64,000 nucleotides of DNA from Terrabacter sp. 28 (GTDB lineage: Bacteria; Actinomycetota; Actinomycetes; Actinomycetales; Dermatophilaceae): contig JYOE01000014.1 in the NCBI GenBank assembly GCA_000955875.1, positions 1 through 64,000 of the forward strand, given 5' to 3'. Every line of letters starts with the position of its first letter. Position 1 is the first letter of the stretch. The position numbers and the translations under genes were made by a program. This document shows, piece after piece, positions 19,106 through 28,430 of this stretch. The notes below the pieces were generated by a model, which did no database searches, was not told the DNA's origin, and was given only the letters and a program-made list of their open reading frames with translations.

Positions 19106-20409
19106 GCTGCGACGGCATCATGGCCACGAACCCGATGTGCCTCATCGCCCAGGCTGCCAGCGGCACCGCGGGTGCCGCCTCGAGCGTGGTCGAGGGCGCT
19201 TTCTCCAACATCGCTGGGTACTTCGGGCTCGCAGCGCAGAACGCCACGACGTGGCTGTGGCAGCAGATCGGCGAAGCGACAACGCTCGACTTCCAATCGC
19301 CGGCCCTCGCCCGAGAGATGGCGATCACAGGCGCGATCGCGGCAACGCTGTGCCTCAGTCTCTTTGTCATACAGGTGACTTCGGCCGCGCTACGAGGACA
19401 TCCGGTTGCCCTCGGCCGCGCCGTCACCGGCCTGATGATCAGCTTCGTCGGCTCGGCGCTCGCCCTGGCCACGACCCGCGTACTCCTCGGAGCAGTCGAC
19501 GCGCTCAGCGATGGCGTCATCCGCTTCACCATGGGCACCGAGATGAGCGCGCTCGGCGGCAAGCTGTCGTTCATCGGCTTGGCGCAGATGCAGAACCCGG
19601 CCGTCGTCATTTTGCTGGCGCTGGTCATCATCGTCGCGGCTGTCGTCGTCTGGGCAGCCATGATGATCCGCAAGCTGATGCTGATCGTGGCCGCGGTGCT
19701 CGCCCCGCTGGCCTTCGCCGGAGCTACGGCTGACTTCACCCGCGCCTGGGTCAGGCGCTGGATCGAGTTCGTTGCGGCGATGATCGTCTCGAAGCTGTTG
19801 CTCGTGATCATCCTGAGCATCGGTGTGGCGGTGCTCAACGGAGCCGGGCAGTCCGGCACCGGCGTCAGCCAGACCGTCACCCAGCTCGCCGGCGGCTCGC
19901 TGATCCTGCTGCTGGGTGGCCTGGCCCCGTGGGTGGCCATCCGCATGTTCCATTTCGCCGGCGACACCCTGCACTCGGCGCACGCCACCGCCAGACAGGC
20001 GTCCGTCGGCGCCCAGACACTGGTGAGCGCACCGCAGAAGGTGAGCGCGATCCAGGCCCAGAGCAGGGCGCTCGCCTCGGTCGGCTCCAGTCGAGGCCGG
20101 AGCGGAACAGGCGGCGGCATGCCTTCTCCCCCGCGCCCCGGCAAGTCCGGGCCGCCTCCCCCACCGGCGCCGGGCACCGGCCCGCACGCTCTCAGGGCCC
20201 CCCAGGGACCGGCTGGGGCCGCCAGCGCAGGAGGCGCCGCAGCCGCCGCCTCGCTGGCTGCCCCGGCTGCCGCCATCGCCCTCGGGGCGAAGGCTGCCGC
20301 CGTCAAGGCCGGCGACACCGCCACCAACCCACCCGGCACCGCTTCACCCGCCTCCGCCGTTCAGGAAGCGCCGATGAAGCAGCAACCCACGTACAGCACG
20401 AGGAGCTGA
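19102..20409 (+). CDS. VirB6/TrbL-like polytopic conjugation protein
   Basis: 435 aa. Five to seven membrane helices lie between residues about 70 and 290 (for example VILLALVIIVAAVVVWAAMM and LLLVIILSIGVAVL), followed by a long Pro/Ala/Gly-rich cytoplasmic tail. This is the pattern of VirB6/TrbL inner-membrane channel proteins. ATG 19102 overlaps the preceding stop. The next gene starts four bases after its own stop. Expected to form the central channel with the VirB4 and SCO6880-type proteins. Confidence 0.75.
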   Translation: MSCDGIMATNPMCLIAQAASGTAGAASSVVEGAFSNIAGYFGLAAQNATTWLWQQIGEATTLDFQSPALAREMAITGAIAATLCLSLFVIQVTSAALRGHPVALGRAVTGLMISFVGSALALATTRVLLGAVDALSDGVIRFTMGTEMSALGGKLSFIGLAQMQNPAVVILLALVIIVAAVVVWAAMMIRKLMLIVAAVLAPLAFAGATADFTRAWVRRWIEFVAAMIVSKLLLVIILSIGVAVLNGAGQSGTGVSQTVTQLAGGSLILLLGGLAPWVAIRMFHFAGDTLHSAHATARQASVGAQTLVSAPQKVSAIQAQSRALASVGSSRGRSGTGGGMPSPPRPGKSGPPPPPAPGTGPHALRAPQGPAGAASAGGAAAAASLAAPAAAIALGAKAAAVKAGDTATNPPGTASPASAVQEAPMKQQPTYSTRS

Positions 20410-20413
20410 CCTC

Positions 20414-21856
20414 ATGACCGACACGACCCAGCCGATGACGGTCAGGTTCGGGCGCCTCCCGCGACGCGGTCTCCTGCTCGGACTCTCCCCTTCCCGCATC
20501 CTGTGCCTGTGCCTCGCAGTGCTCGTCTTCGTCCCTGCGATCTTCGTCGGTAGCTCCACCGGCGCCGGCCTCACGGCCCCGCTGTGGGCTGGACTGGTTG
20601 CTTTGGCCTTCGTTCGCTGGCACGGACGAGCCGCCGTCGAGTCACTCCCGACGGTCGGCCACTTCGCGCTGCGAAAGGCCGAAGGGCAGACGCGCTTCCG
20701 TGCCAGGCCATCCGCGCCGCGCCCCGGGGGAACGCTGGCGCTTCCCGGCGATGCCGCAGCTCTTCGGTTCCTCATCGACGAGGAGTCCGGCGCTGCAATG
20801 CTCCACGACCCGCACGCCCACACACTGACTGCGGTCGCGCTCCTGCGCCACCCGGCATACGTCCTGCTGTCCAGCGACGAACAGGCGCGCCGAGTCCACG
20901 GTTGGGGTCGCGCTCTGGCCAGCCTCGCGGCGTCGGGCACCGGATGCCGTCTGCAGGTACTGGAGGTGTCGCTGCCCGACGCGGGCCGCGGGATCACCGG
21001 GTGGTGGGAGCTCAACGGCGTCAAGCAGCCTGGGCAGTGGGCGGTCAGGCAGTACGAAGCCCTGATGCGGACGGCAGCCCCGGCGGCGTCGACGCACCGC
21101 ACCCTCATCGCGCTGTCGCTCGACCTCCGCGGCGCGCGAGCCCACATCAAACAAGCCGGGCGAGGCGTGCGCGGCGCCGCTGCCTTCCTTCGGCAGGAGA
21201 TGACCTCGCTCGAGGCCGGGCTCCGCGCCGCCGACCTGACACTTGCCACCTGGTTCGACGAGACCGAATTCGCCGCAGTCCTGCGAGAGACTTTCGACCC
21301 CGGTCAGGGTGACGCGTCCCAAGGTGACGCACCGCTGGCCGGCGCCGGTCCGGTCGCAATGGACGAAGAGTGGGACCACGTCCGGCACGACACGGCGTAC
21401 TCGGCCGTGCTCTGGGTCAACGAGTGGCCACGCGTGGCGGCCCCGCCGTACTTCCTGCACTCACTCATCTTCCAACCCGGCATCCGCAAGACGCTGTCAC
21501 TCACGCTGCAACCGGTCCCGGCGGACGCGGCCATGCGAGACATCCGCAAGGCCAAGGTCGAGTACGCCACCGAGGCCGCGCAGAAGGCGAAGATCGGAGC
21601 GATCGCCGACCTCGCCGACGGCGCCGAGCGCGACGATGTGCTCGAGCGCGAACGGGCCCTGATCAGCGGCCACGCCGACGTCAGGTTCACCGGGCTCATC
21701 TCGATCACCGCCGGCACCCGTGACGAGCTCGAGGCCGAAGTCGCCGAGATCTCACGCGCCGCCATCCAGTGCGGCTGCGAGACGCGCCGGCTCTACGGGC
21801 AGCAGGCCCGTGCCTTCGTGGCTGCCTCGCTCCCCTTGGCGCGGAAGGTCAGCTGA
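20414..21856 (+). CDS. SCO6880-family conjugation protein (PrgI/VirB3-like head, VirB4 N-domain-like body)
   Basis: 480 aa. Residues 1-30 hold an RFGRLPRRGLLLGLSPSR motif, followed by two membrane helices (about 30-75), typical of SCO6880/PrgI-type proteins. The cytoplasmic part resembles the N-terminal, non-ATPase domain of VirB4, with no Walker A motif. The stop overlaps the start of the ATPase gene (TGATG), so the two proteins together probably make up one VirB3-VirB4 function, a common actinobacterial split. Membrane-associated. Confidence 0.8.
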   Translation: MTDTTQPMTVRFGRLPRRGLLLGLSPSRILCLCLAVLVFVPAIFVGSSTGAGLTAPLWAGLVALAFVRWHGRAAVESLPTVGHFALRKAEGQTRFRARPSAPRPGGTLALPGDAAALRFLIDEESGAAMLHDPHAHTLTAVALLRHPAYVLLSSDEQARRVHGWGRALASLAASGTGCRLQVLEVSLPDAGRGITGWWELNGVKQPGQWAVRQYEALMRTAAPAASTHRTLIALSLDLRGARAHIKQAGRGVRGAAAFLRQEMTSLEAGLRAADLTLATWFDETEFAAVLRETFDPGQGDASQGDAPLAGAGPVAMDEEWDHVRHDTAYSAVLWVNEWPRVAAPPYFLHSLIFQPGIRKTLSLTLQPVPADAAMRDIRKAKVEYATEAAQKAKIGAIADLADGAERDDVLERERALISGHADVRFTGLISITAGTRDELEAEVAEISRAAIQCGCETRRLYGQQARAFVAASLPLARKVS

Positions 21857-23307
21857 TGTGTGCCGCCAAGCCGTCTCCCTCTTTCTACGCTCCGCAAGGC
21901 ATTCGTCGCCGCCGCGGGAGGCACGAACGACCCGCCAAGGCCCGGTCAGACGACCGCACGACTTCGCCGAATGACGGGGTCGACGAGTCACCTGCGCTGC
22001 TACCGGCAGACGGCGAGAGCGGGCCCGAGGCTGGACGCTCCTATCGGCGGCTTCGGCTGCCGGCCCACCGGGCAACCTCAGATGTGGTGGCGGGCGCCTA
22101 TCCGTTCCTCGCCGAAGGCGGGTTGGGCAGTGAAGGCGTCTACGTCGGTCAAGACGCATGGTCAGGCGGCGGTTTCTGCTTCGACCCCTGGGTGCTCTAC
22201 CGAGATGGCGTGATCACGAACCCGAACTGCCTTCTCGCCGGGGTGGTGGGCAAGGGAAAGTCCTGTCTCGCAAAGTCTTTGGCCACTCGCTCCATCGCCT
22301 TCGGCAGGCGCGTCTACGTCCCCGGCGACCCCAAGGGTGAATGGTCGGTCGTAGCCAAGGCCGTGGGCGGCGCGGCCATCCAGCTCGGCAGCGGGTCGCG
22401 CAACAGGCTGAACCCGCTCGATCCCGGGCCTCGCGACCCCGCCATGCCCGAGGCGCAATGGCAGTCGCTGGTCAGCAGCCGCCGGCGTGCTCTCGTCGGG
22501 TCTCTGGCTCAATCGTCGCTCGGGCGACCGCTCGTCTCAGTCGAGCACACGGCCCTGGACGCGGCACTCGCCGGAGCCGCAGCTTCCAGCGCAGAGCCCA
22601 CACTGCCGCTCGTGGTGGAGCTGCTGCTCGAGCCCCGCGCCTCGCTCCCCGGCTCGAGCCCTGCCGACCTGGCCCGGGACGGGCGCGACCTTGCTCACGC
22701 ACTACGTCGCCTGGTCGCCGGCGACCTCAGCGGCCTCTTCGACGGCCCCTCGACGATCACGTTCGACCCGTCCCTACCGATGGTCTCCCTCGACCTGTCG
22801 GCGATCCAAGGCTCCGACCAGCTCATCGCCATGGTGATGACCTGCGCCTCCGCCTGGATGGAAGCAGCCCTGTCCGCCCCCGACGGCGGTCAGCGTTGGG
22901 TCATTTACGACGAGGCATGGCGGTTGATGCGCCAGCCAGCTCTGCTCGCCCGAATGCAGTCGCAATGGAAGCTATCCCGTGGGCTGGGTATCGCCAATCT
23001 CCTCATTGTCCATCGCCTGTCGGATCTCGATGCAGTCGGCGACGCAGGCTCCGAGGCCCGCGCGCTCGCGAGAGGACTCCTCGGCGACTGCTCGACGAAA
23101 GTCGTCTACCAGCAAGAAGTGAGCGAAGCCCCTCAGACGGCTCTTGAGCTTGGGCTGTCGACCGCGGAGCGGTCGCAGCTGCCCGACCTTCAACGAGGCG
23201 AAGGGCTGTGGCGGGTCGGGCAACGCGCCTTCGTTGTCAGGCACGTTGCGACCGAGGACGAACTCGAGCTCTTCGACACAAACTCTCGGATGCGCACACA
23301 CACGTAG
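21856..23307 (+). CDS. VirB4-like conjugation ATPase
   Basis: 483 aa cytoplasmic motor ATPase of the T4SS. Walker A is GVVGKGKS (with leading ITNPNCLLA), Walker B is RWVIYDEAW, and a later NLLIVHRLSDLDAVGD segment has the shape of the VirB4/TraG sensor motif. The frame is open further upstream, but ATG 21856 overlaps the previous stop by one base and gives a sensible start. It supplies the ATPase half missing from the SCO6880-type neighbour. Last gene of the compact T4SS run. Confidence 0.88.
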   Translation: MCAAKPSPSFYAPQGIRRRRGRHERPAKARSDDRTTSPNDGVDESPALLPADGESGPEAGRSYRRLRLPAHRATSDVVAGAYPFLAEGGLGSEGVYVGQDAWSGGGFCFDPWVLYRDGVITNPNCLLAGVVGKGKSCLAKSLATRSIAFGRRVYVPGDPKGEWSVVAKAVGGAAIQLGSGSRNRLNPLDPGPRDPAMPEAQWQSLVSSRRRALVGSLAQSSLGRPLVSVEHTALDAALAGAAASSAEPTLPLVVELLLEPRASLPGSSPADLARDGRDLAHALRRLVAGDLSGLFDGPSTITFDPSLPMVSLDLSAIQGSDQLIAMVMTCASAWMEAALSAPDGGQRWVIYDEAWRLMRQPALLARMQSQWKLSRGLGIANLLIVHRLSDLDAVGDAGSEARALARGLLGDCSTKVVYQQEVSEAPQTALELGLSTAERSQLPDLQRGEGLWRVGQRAFVVRHVATEDELELFDTNSRMRTHT

Positions 23308-23661
23308 CAGTGATTGCTCCCCCTGGGCTCGGCGGTCATGTTCAACCGGATCTGCCGATGGTCGGACGTTGCGATCCCGCCGAGATGCGACGTTGCCTAA
23401 GGGGCATGACGTGGTCGGTTGGTCGTACTCAGGACGTCCGGTAGTGCTAGCCGGCCAATCGCTCAGATGCGTCCACACACCACGAAGCAACGATCTGCGT
23501 GGGCATTGTGTCTACCGTGTGTCAGCTCAACTGCAGTCGTACGCTGCACGCGGGAGGGTGGTGCAGCAGTCCCGTTGAACGGCAATGGTTGTCTGTTCAG
23601 AAGGCTGGCGCAGCTGCGGCCGGGCTGCCGCCAAGGTCGAACGTACTGGGAGGAGGCAACC
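23308..23661. other. Gene-free stretch after virB4
   Basis: About 350 bases with no convincing coding frame, RNA or strong hairpin. It separates the T4SS run from a lipoprotein gene and probably contains the promoter for the latter. Confidence 0.4.
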
Positions 23662-24054
23662 GTGAATCCAGGGCTCGGTGTAGCGGTTGTAGGTGTCTTG
23701 CTGCTAGGTGCGGCTGTCGCGGGATGCGGGACCGCTGCGGGTGTCGCGCCGGGGTCCACGTCCGGTTCCGTGGTCTGTCCCACGACCGGACCGGTCAAGG
23801 CTTCCGACCTGGGACGGCTTGCCCCGTGCGATCTGACGGGCATGGAGATCGTGATGGACGTCTGGACCGGCGAGGAAGTCGGCGGGACAGTGCAGAACGT
23901 CGGTGAATGCAGTTCGGCCGGCGAAGGCACGCCGGTGGTCGTCTGCACATTCGCCGCGCCTATCGGCACCGGTGGCTACGTCGGAGCGGGTTCGGCCCGG
24001 GCTTGGTTCGGAACGGAGGCAGCCATCGCGCAGGTGAGGTCCACCTCTGGGTGA
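23662..24054 (+). CDS. Putative lipoprotein
   Basis: 130 aa. The signal sequence ends in a lipobox, VAGC, with Cys22 as the lipidation site. The mature part is about 108 aa with several Cys and Gly-rich strands. Start GTG 23662 has AGGAGG five bases upstream; the frame is open further upstream but without coding character. No known family. Lipoproteins beside conjugation genes can act in entry exclusion or mating-pair contact, which is only a positional guess. Confidence 0.7.
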   Translation: MNPGLGVAVVGVLLLGAAVAGCGTAAGVAPGSTSGSVVCPTTGPVKASDLGRLAPCDLTGMEIVMDVWTGEEVGGTVQNVGECSSAGEGTPVVVCTFAAPIGTGGYVGAGSARAWFGTEAAIAQVRSTSG

Positions 24055-24173
24055 GAAGCCGGATCTCGCTGGGAGACGCACCACAAGTCCGTCAGGCCCG
24101 GGCTAGGAGCACCGCTTTGCGCCGCTTCGGCAACGCCCGACCATGCCGCTGCTAGCGCAGGTTCACCGCGTGC

Positions 24174-24407
24174 CTAGTCAGCCGGTGACAACCGCTCCCT
24201 TGCCTTGGTCACGAGCTCGGAGTAGAGGGGATCGAACGGCTCGCTCAGCTGGCTCTCCAGCAGTGCCGACAAGTTCCACAGCGCCACCTGCTCAGCCTTG
24301 TGCTCTGGAGCGCTGACTCGGTCCTTGTCCTCCCAGCGGTGAAGCAGATCGAACAGAATCAATGCCTCGTCGCTGGAGAATGAGATGGTTACATCGCCCT
24401 TCGCCAT
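24174..24407 (-). CDS. Small hypothetical acidic protein
   Basis: 77 aa from ATG 24407 (MAKGDVTISFSSDEALILFDLL). The composition is protein-like and acidic with an LHRWEDKD turn. An in-frame ATG at 24437 is an alternative start. I recall similar short proteins in actinobacteria but no function. Transcribed against the lipoprotein gene. Confidence 0.5.
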   Translation of the reverse strand: MAKGDVTISFSSDEALILFDLLHRWEDKDRVSAPEHKAEQVALWNLSALLESQLSEPFDPLYSELVTKARERLSPAD

Positions 24408-24530
24408 GGCGACATCATGCCGAACACGTGCACTCATTTGCGGCGGCGCGGACGGCGCGCCTGACCGTGCCGCCGGCATCTGTCACGCGCCCGGACGGGT
24501 ACGGCCGAGGCTCACGGGCAGTGATCTAGC

Positions 24531-24806
24531 TTAGGACGGCCGGCGAGCCTTGCCAGGGATGACGGCCAGAAGCAACGTCAGCGCCGCAGCCGCGATGACG
24601 AACCCGTATGCGGAGGTCAAGAAGGATCCGAGGATGGCCCAGCCGGTCGCTCCGGACTTCAGGACCCCTACGAGGTTCACGATGAGGAAGGGGACGAGCA
24701 CGAATGGGAAGCGGCTGTTCGCACGCTGGGTGAAGTTCGGGCGTACGAGCGGCGCCGTCTGGTGCTCGGCTACATCGGCGCCCTGTTCCACCCTGCCTGA
24801 TCGCAT
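24531..24806 (-). CDS. Small membrane protein
   Basis: 91 aa. After about 33 polar residues come three hydrophobic segments: FPFVLVPFLIVNLVGVL, GWAILGSFLTSAYGF and VIAAAALTLLLAVIPG. The tail is basic (KARRPS). No family recognised. Leftward, like the gene at 24174, but separated from it by 123 bp. Confidence 0.5.
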   Translation of the reverse strand: MRSGRVEQGADVAEHQTAPLVRPNFTQRANSRFPFVLVPFLIVNLVGVLKSGATGWAILGSFLTSAYGFVIAAAALTLLLAVIPGKARRPS

Positions 24807-24920
24807 ATGCCAAGTATGAAGGACGCTGCCACTCCTTCGGTCTAGGCGCTACCAACGACCCCAGCGCGCTCGTGCCGCAATCCGCGCGACCCGATCCTGG
24901 TCCCGGCGTACCGTCCCTGG

Positions 24921-25136
24921 ATGACTCGCGCACGCGACCTTGACGCCATCTGCTCAGAGCTCCTGGCGAGACAGTGGAGCCCGCGGAAAGTACCCTTCGG
25001 CGTCTCTGTCGACCAGAATCGCGGGCGCGTAGTGCTTCAAACTGTCCAACTGCTCGAGGAAGAACGCGAGGCGCTGCGCGTCATTGGCGGTGACCAACTT
25101 GAAGTCGACGAGACGGCGCATCCCGAGCGTCGATAG
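24921..25136 (+). CDS. Short hypothetical protein
   Basis: 71 aa: MTRARDLDAICSELLARQW, then VSVDQNRGRVVLQTVQLLEEE. The composition looks coding (amphipathic helix, then beta strand, then helix), but no ribosome site is clear and no homologue is recalled. It could be a remnant of a larger gene. Confidence 0.35.
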   Translation: MTRARDLDAICSELLARQWSPRKVPFGVSVDQNRGRVVLQTVQLLEEEREALRVIGGDQLEVDETAHPERR

Positions 25137-25264
25137 ACCGGGCGTTTGCCGTGGCACGGGGCGGTGGCCGCGACCCGCATCCGGACACGCCGCCAACCGG
25201 TCTTGCCGAGGTCCGGAGGGTCGTGGAGGCGTGCCCTGCTGACTCGGGAACGGACGCCCCTTCA

Positions 25265-25813
25265 ATGCGCACCCGACGCGGACCATCCGTTTCAGCGCTG
25301 TCGGAGGCCGCGCCCTTTATCGTTGCGTACGTGGAGAAAGACCCGCGCATTCCTCAACTGACGAAAGACGTCAGCTGGCCGCCGCAGCCTCCACGCCAGC
25401 CGTCCCCGCCCCGGAAGCCAGTGGTCTGGACACGCCGCGACGTCGCCGGAGCGGTAGCGTCCTTGCTCACGTGCGTGGCGGTCCTCATCGCGTCCTGGCG
25501 GGGCCTGCGCCAGCCATGGCCGGTCGGCGTGCATGGCCTCTGGATCGTCCTGGTCGGCAGCGCGTGCGGCCTGTTGGCGCTCGTGGTCTTCGCCGCGGTG
25601 GCAGGTCGCCCGCTTCTCGACCCGTTCGGCCGAGCAAAGCCAGACTGGGTACGGCGCATCACCTGCCTGCACGTCGTGTACTTCGCCGGGGCTGCCGCGT
25701 TCTCGTTTATGGCCGCCCCTGCCGGCTCCGAGTGGCTTTGGCCCTGTGGATTCTTCTGGGTCGCCATGACAGTTTGGCGCGTTCGCGTCGGCTGGCGGGC
25801 TGGCTCCGTGTAG
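25265..25813 (+). CDS. Hypothetical membrane protein with four helices
   Basis: 182 aa. A cytoplasmic Pro-rich head (PPQPPRQPSPPRKP) precedes four membrane helices, roughly residues 62-80, 90-112, 134-152 and 155-170 (for example LWIVLVGSACGLLALVVFAAV). The start is uncertain; ATG 25265 is chosen from several in-frame options. Part of a cluster of small membrane proteins (24.5-27 kb). No family assigned. Confidence 0.5.
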   Translation: MRTRRGPSVSALSEAAPFIVAYVEKDPRIPQLTKDVSWPPQPPRQPSPPRKPVVWTRRDVAGAVASLLTCVAVLIASWRGLRQPWPVGVHGLWIVLVGSACGLLALVVFAAVAGRPLLDPFGRAKPDWVRRITCLHVVYFAGAAAFSFMAAPAGSEWLWPCGFFWVAMTVWRVRVGWRAGSV

Positions 25814-25921
25814 ACCCAAGGACGCAGCGAGCTAATCCCCCAACCCCCGGATGTGCCGCCGATCGATCGTGCCGATGGCAGTGCGACGGCTACGGGGCCG
25901 AGGCAGTGGAAGCATGGGCTC

Positions 25922-26377
25922 ATGAGGTCACAGGCGGTGGTCGTTCGACGGCGCATGACCGCGATCACTTACGTTGTCGTCGCTGCGGTGATCACTCTCC
26001 TCGTCGCCTCGGCCTTTGACCTTCCTGTTCCGCTGGGCGTGAGCCTCTCTGCGTGTGCAGCGGCCGTGTGCGCACGGGTGGCACCACCTCAGCGCGTATC
26101 GCTCATCGGCGACAGCCTTGAGGTGGAAGGCTGGAGGACAAGACAAGTCGTGCACTTGTCCGACGTTGCAGCCTTGGCGATCTCCTGGGTCCGAACCGAC
26201 CCCCCGACCCTCGAGCTGATCCACGCGCACACCAGGGCGATCGGCCCGATCAGCCTGGAAGAATCGACACGGCCATTCCTGCGAGAGCTTGTCGTCGCGT
26301 TGGACACCCACGGGCCATCCAACGACCGGTACATACGCGAAAACCTCACGTGGCTACGACGCTTCGCGGGCGCCTGA
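25922..26377 (+). CDS. Two-helix membrane protein with PH-like domain
   Basis: 151 aa. Two N-terminal helices (ITYVVVAAVITLLVAS and a Cys/Ala-rich second) are followed by a cytoplasmic beta-rich domain (QRVSLIGDSLEVEGWRTRQVVHLSDVAAL), which looks like a bacterial PH domain. The gene at 26425 on the other strand has the same architecture, so the two may be partners or diverged copies. The ATG at 25922 is the first start with a hydrophobic segment closely behind it. Confidence 0.5.
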   Translation: MRSQAVVVRRRMTAITYVVVAAVITLLVASAFDLPVPLGVSLSACAAAVCARVAPPQRVSLIGDSLEVEGWRTRQVVHLSDVAALAISWVRTDPPTLELIHAHTRAIGPISLEESTRPFLRELVVALDTHGPSNDRYIRENLTWLRRFAGA

Positions 26378-26424
26378 GCGGCATCGAGGCCCGGTCGCTC
26401 ATGCCGCGACTGGTGAGTCGCCCA

Positions 26425-26976
26425 TCATTCCTCGCAGCGGATGCCTCTGGCCTGGGCGACGGCACGGACGCGATCAGCGGCCGCTTGCGAGCCGGCCGAC
26501 GAGATCAGCATGTCGCGGAAGCCGGTGATCAATGCCGTCGGAGGCATGACCGCTACCTGCGGGTGGGGGACGACGTGGAACCAGTCCGTCCGTGACCGCG
26601 ACCACTCCGGCAGGAGGTCGCTGCGGACGATCTCTAGGTGGGTGACGTCCGACCAAGAGACCCACTGCTCAGCCTCGCCGCGAATGCAGAGCACCAGATG
26701 TTCCGGGGTCGAGACCAGCTCCCGCGCCGCGAAGCCACGCGACCACGAAACAGTCCGAGCAATCGAGACGGTGGCGAATGCTGCAGCCACGATCAGCGCG
26801 GCGCGTGGTGCCGATTCCCCTGAGCCGAGCCAGCCGCAGAACAGAGCAACGAGGCCCGTTGGCAGGGCAGCACGGAACAGCAGCCGCTTGTTCGACGCCA
26901 CGACGGGCTCCGACTGAGCCAACGACGGCGGACCCTCGTGTTGCTCAGTCCAGTCGCGGGGCGGGTTCGGACTCAC
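26425..26976 (-). CDS. Two-helix membrane protein with PH-like domain
   Basis: 183 aa. After 30 polar residues come two helices (LLFRAALPTGLVALFCGWLG and APRAALIVAAAFATV), followed by a domain with ELVSTPEHLVLCIRGEAEQWVSWSDVTHLEI, which has the strand order of bacterial PH domains. Convergent with the similar gene at 25922, 47 bp apart. Function unknown; membrane anchoring or stress sensing is typical of such folds. Confidence 0.5.
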   Translation of the reverse strand: MSPNPPRDWTEQHEGPPSLAQSEPVVASNKRLLFRAALPTGLVALFCGWLGSGESAPRAALIVAAAFATVSIARTVSWSRGFAARELVSTPEHLVLCIRGEAEQWVSWSDVTHLEIVRSDLLPEWSRSRTDWFHVVPHPQVAVMPPTALITGFRDMLISSAGSQAAADRVRAVAQARGIRCEE

Positions 26977-27015
26977 GGCGGCAGTCTCCCATCGGCCTGC
27001 CCGCGGGCAGCCGAG

Positions 27016-27126
27016 CTATGCGTCGAGTATCAGCCTGAGGCGTTTACCGGATTTGCCGCTGATGGTGCGCTTCGCCGCGCCGTCGGCAGCCACGCGCGGG
27101 AGGCCGGCCGCGGTCCAGTAGCCCAT
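27016..27126 (-). CDS. Very small basic ORF, possibly a gene remnant
   Basis: 36 aa from ATG 27126 (ACGGAG directly upstream): MGYWTAAGLPRVAAD, then KRTISGKSGKRLRLILDA. The Lys/Arg-rich tail and good ribosome site make it more than a random frame, but it could equally be the 3' end of a lost gene. The rest of 26977-27326 holds degenerate GCGAGGGTT-like direct repeats around 27155-27200 and no other gene. Confidence 0.3.
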   Translation of the reverse strand: MGYWTAAGLPRVAADGAAKRTISGKSGKRLRLILDA

Positions 27127-27326
27127 CTCCGTTGGCCTGCCCAGGAGGCCTCGTTACAGCGAGGGTTACGGCGACCTTTGCAGCGAGGTTTCCATCGAGG
27201 GTTTCAGCCATGCCCCGCTGCCATCGGCAAGGTTCTGAACACCCGTCCGGCCCAGCAACCGCCCATCCGGTGACCCCCGGATCGCATGAGGAAATCGGCA
27301 GGGCGGCCCGGCCGCAGTCAACAGTG

Positions 27327-28430
27327 CTACTTCCACGTCTCCAGTGCGTCGCCCACCACAGGTGCGTTCTTCGCCAGTGTGGTTCGCCAATCCAGTCGGC
27401 CCATGTGCTGCAGATGGCCGATGACGACGATGCGGGCGACGCCGAGTTGGTTAGCGACTTGGTCGACCCACGGTCCGCCGATCCGGCCTGGGACCTGTGG
27501 GAACGGCGAGAGAAACAGCAGTTCGCCAGCTACGTCGTCAGCCTCGGACTCCTGAACGCCGTGCCCGACTTGGGAGTCGACGATCTCCTCGACGATGTAG
27601 TGGTGTTCGTCGACGTGCCCCTTCAGGATGTGACCGGTCTCGTGCAGCAGCGTGAACAAGACCTTGTCCAAGCGCTTGCCTCGCCCGGACAGCCCGATCA
27701 CCGGGTAGCCGCCGACGTACATGGCCCCGCCGTCGATCTTCGCTGAGGGGAAGGCGTCAACGAAGACCAGACGCACGCCGGCCTCCCGGAACCGATCTGG
27801 AAGTTCCTCGAAGTCCTCCGACGTGTGCAGGGTCTGCGACAGGCTCCGAGCCAAAGCCCTGAGCTTCTTGTCGCTGTAGGGCTCTGTAGGCGGTTGGCGT
27901 CGCGCCTGTCGGCGGACACAGGCGAACCAGGTGGTCTGCAGGAGGCTCAGGTTCTCGTGCCTATTCGCGCGGCGGGCCGCGACCATGAACGCCGGCTCGT
28001 CCTCGAGGGAAGCGAGCTCATACAGCTCCATGACCTGCTTCGCGAGGTCATCCAGGTTGGTGGCGGTGAGAATCCGGCGTTTGCGGAGCAGTTCGACGGG
28101 GGCGTGCTTGCTGATCAAGGCTCGGGTGCGGACCTCGCTAAGGCGGGTCTGCGTCCCCGGATCCTTTGCCTGCGTTGCCAGCAGAAACTGGTCCTGCAGG
28201 TTGAGCCACAGTTCAGCGCTGGTGCCGAGCGCCGCCGCGATCTGGGCAGCCGACTCACGCGTGATCTCCTTCTTGCCGTTGATGATCTCGGAGACGAACT
28301 GGGTCGGTCGTCCGAGGATCACCGCGAAGTCGGCCTGCGACCAGTCACGGGCATCGAGCTCATCGGCGAGCAGCTTCCCGACCGGATCTTGATCGATCGG
28401 CAGCGGGTCATGCACAGAGGCGGTCTTCAT
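27327..28430 (-). CDS. HigA-type antitoxin fused to an ImmA/IrrE-like metallopeptidase
   Basis: 367 aa. Residues 15-75 form an XRE helix-turn-helix of the HigA/VapI class (WSQADFAVILGRPTQFVSEI). The C-terminal part is an ImmA/IrrE-like peptidase with the zinc motif HETGH at 263-267. It represses its own operon and probably neutralises the upstream toxin; the peptidase domain may let it respond to stress by cleavage. ATG 28430 overlaps the toxin stop by four bases (ATGA), so translation is coupled. Toxin-first order matches higBA systems. Confidence 0.85.
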   Translation of the reverse strand: MKTASVHDPLPIDQDPVGKLLADELDARDWSQADFAVILGRPTQFVSEIINGKKEITRESAAQIAAALGTSAELWLNLQDQFLLATQAKDPGTQTRLSEVRTRALISKHAPVELLRKRRILTATNLDDLAKQVMELYELASLEDEPAFMVAARRANRHENLSLLQTTWFACVRRQARRQPPTEPYSDKKLRALARSLSQTLHTSEDFEELPDRFREAGVRLVFVDAFPSAKIDGGAMYVGGYPVIGLSGRGKRLDKVLFTLLHETGHILKGHVDEHHYIVEEIVDSQVGHGVQESEADDVAGELLFLSPFPQVPGRIGGPWVDQVANQLGVARIVVIGHLQHMGRLDWRTTLAKNAPVVGDALETWK

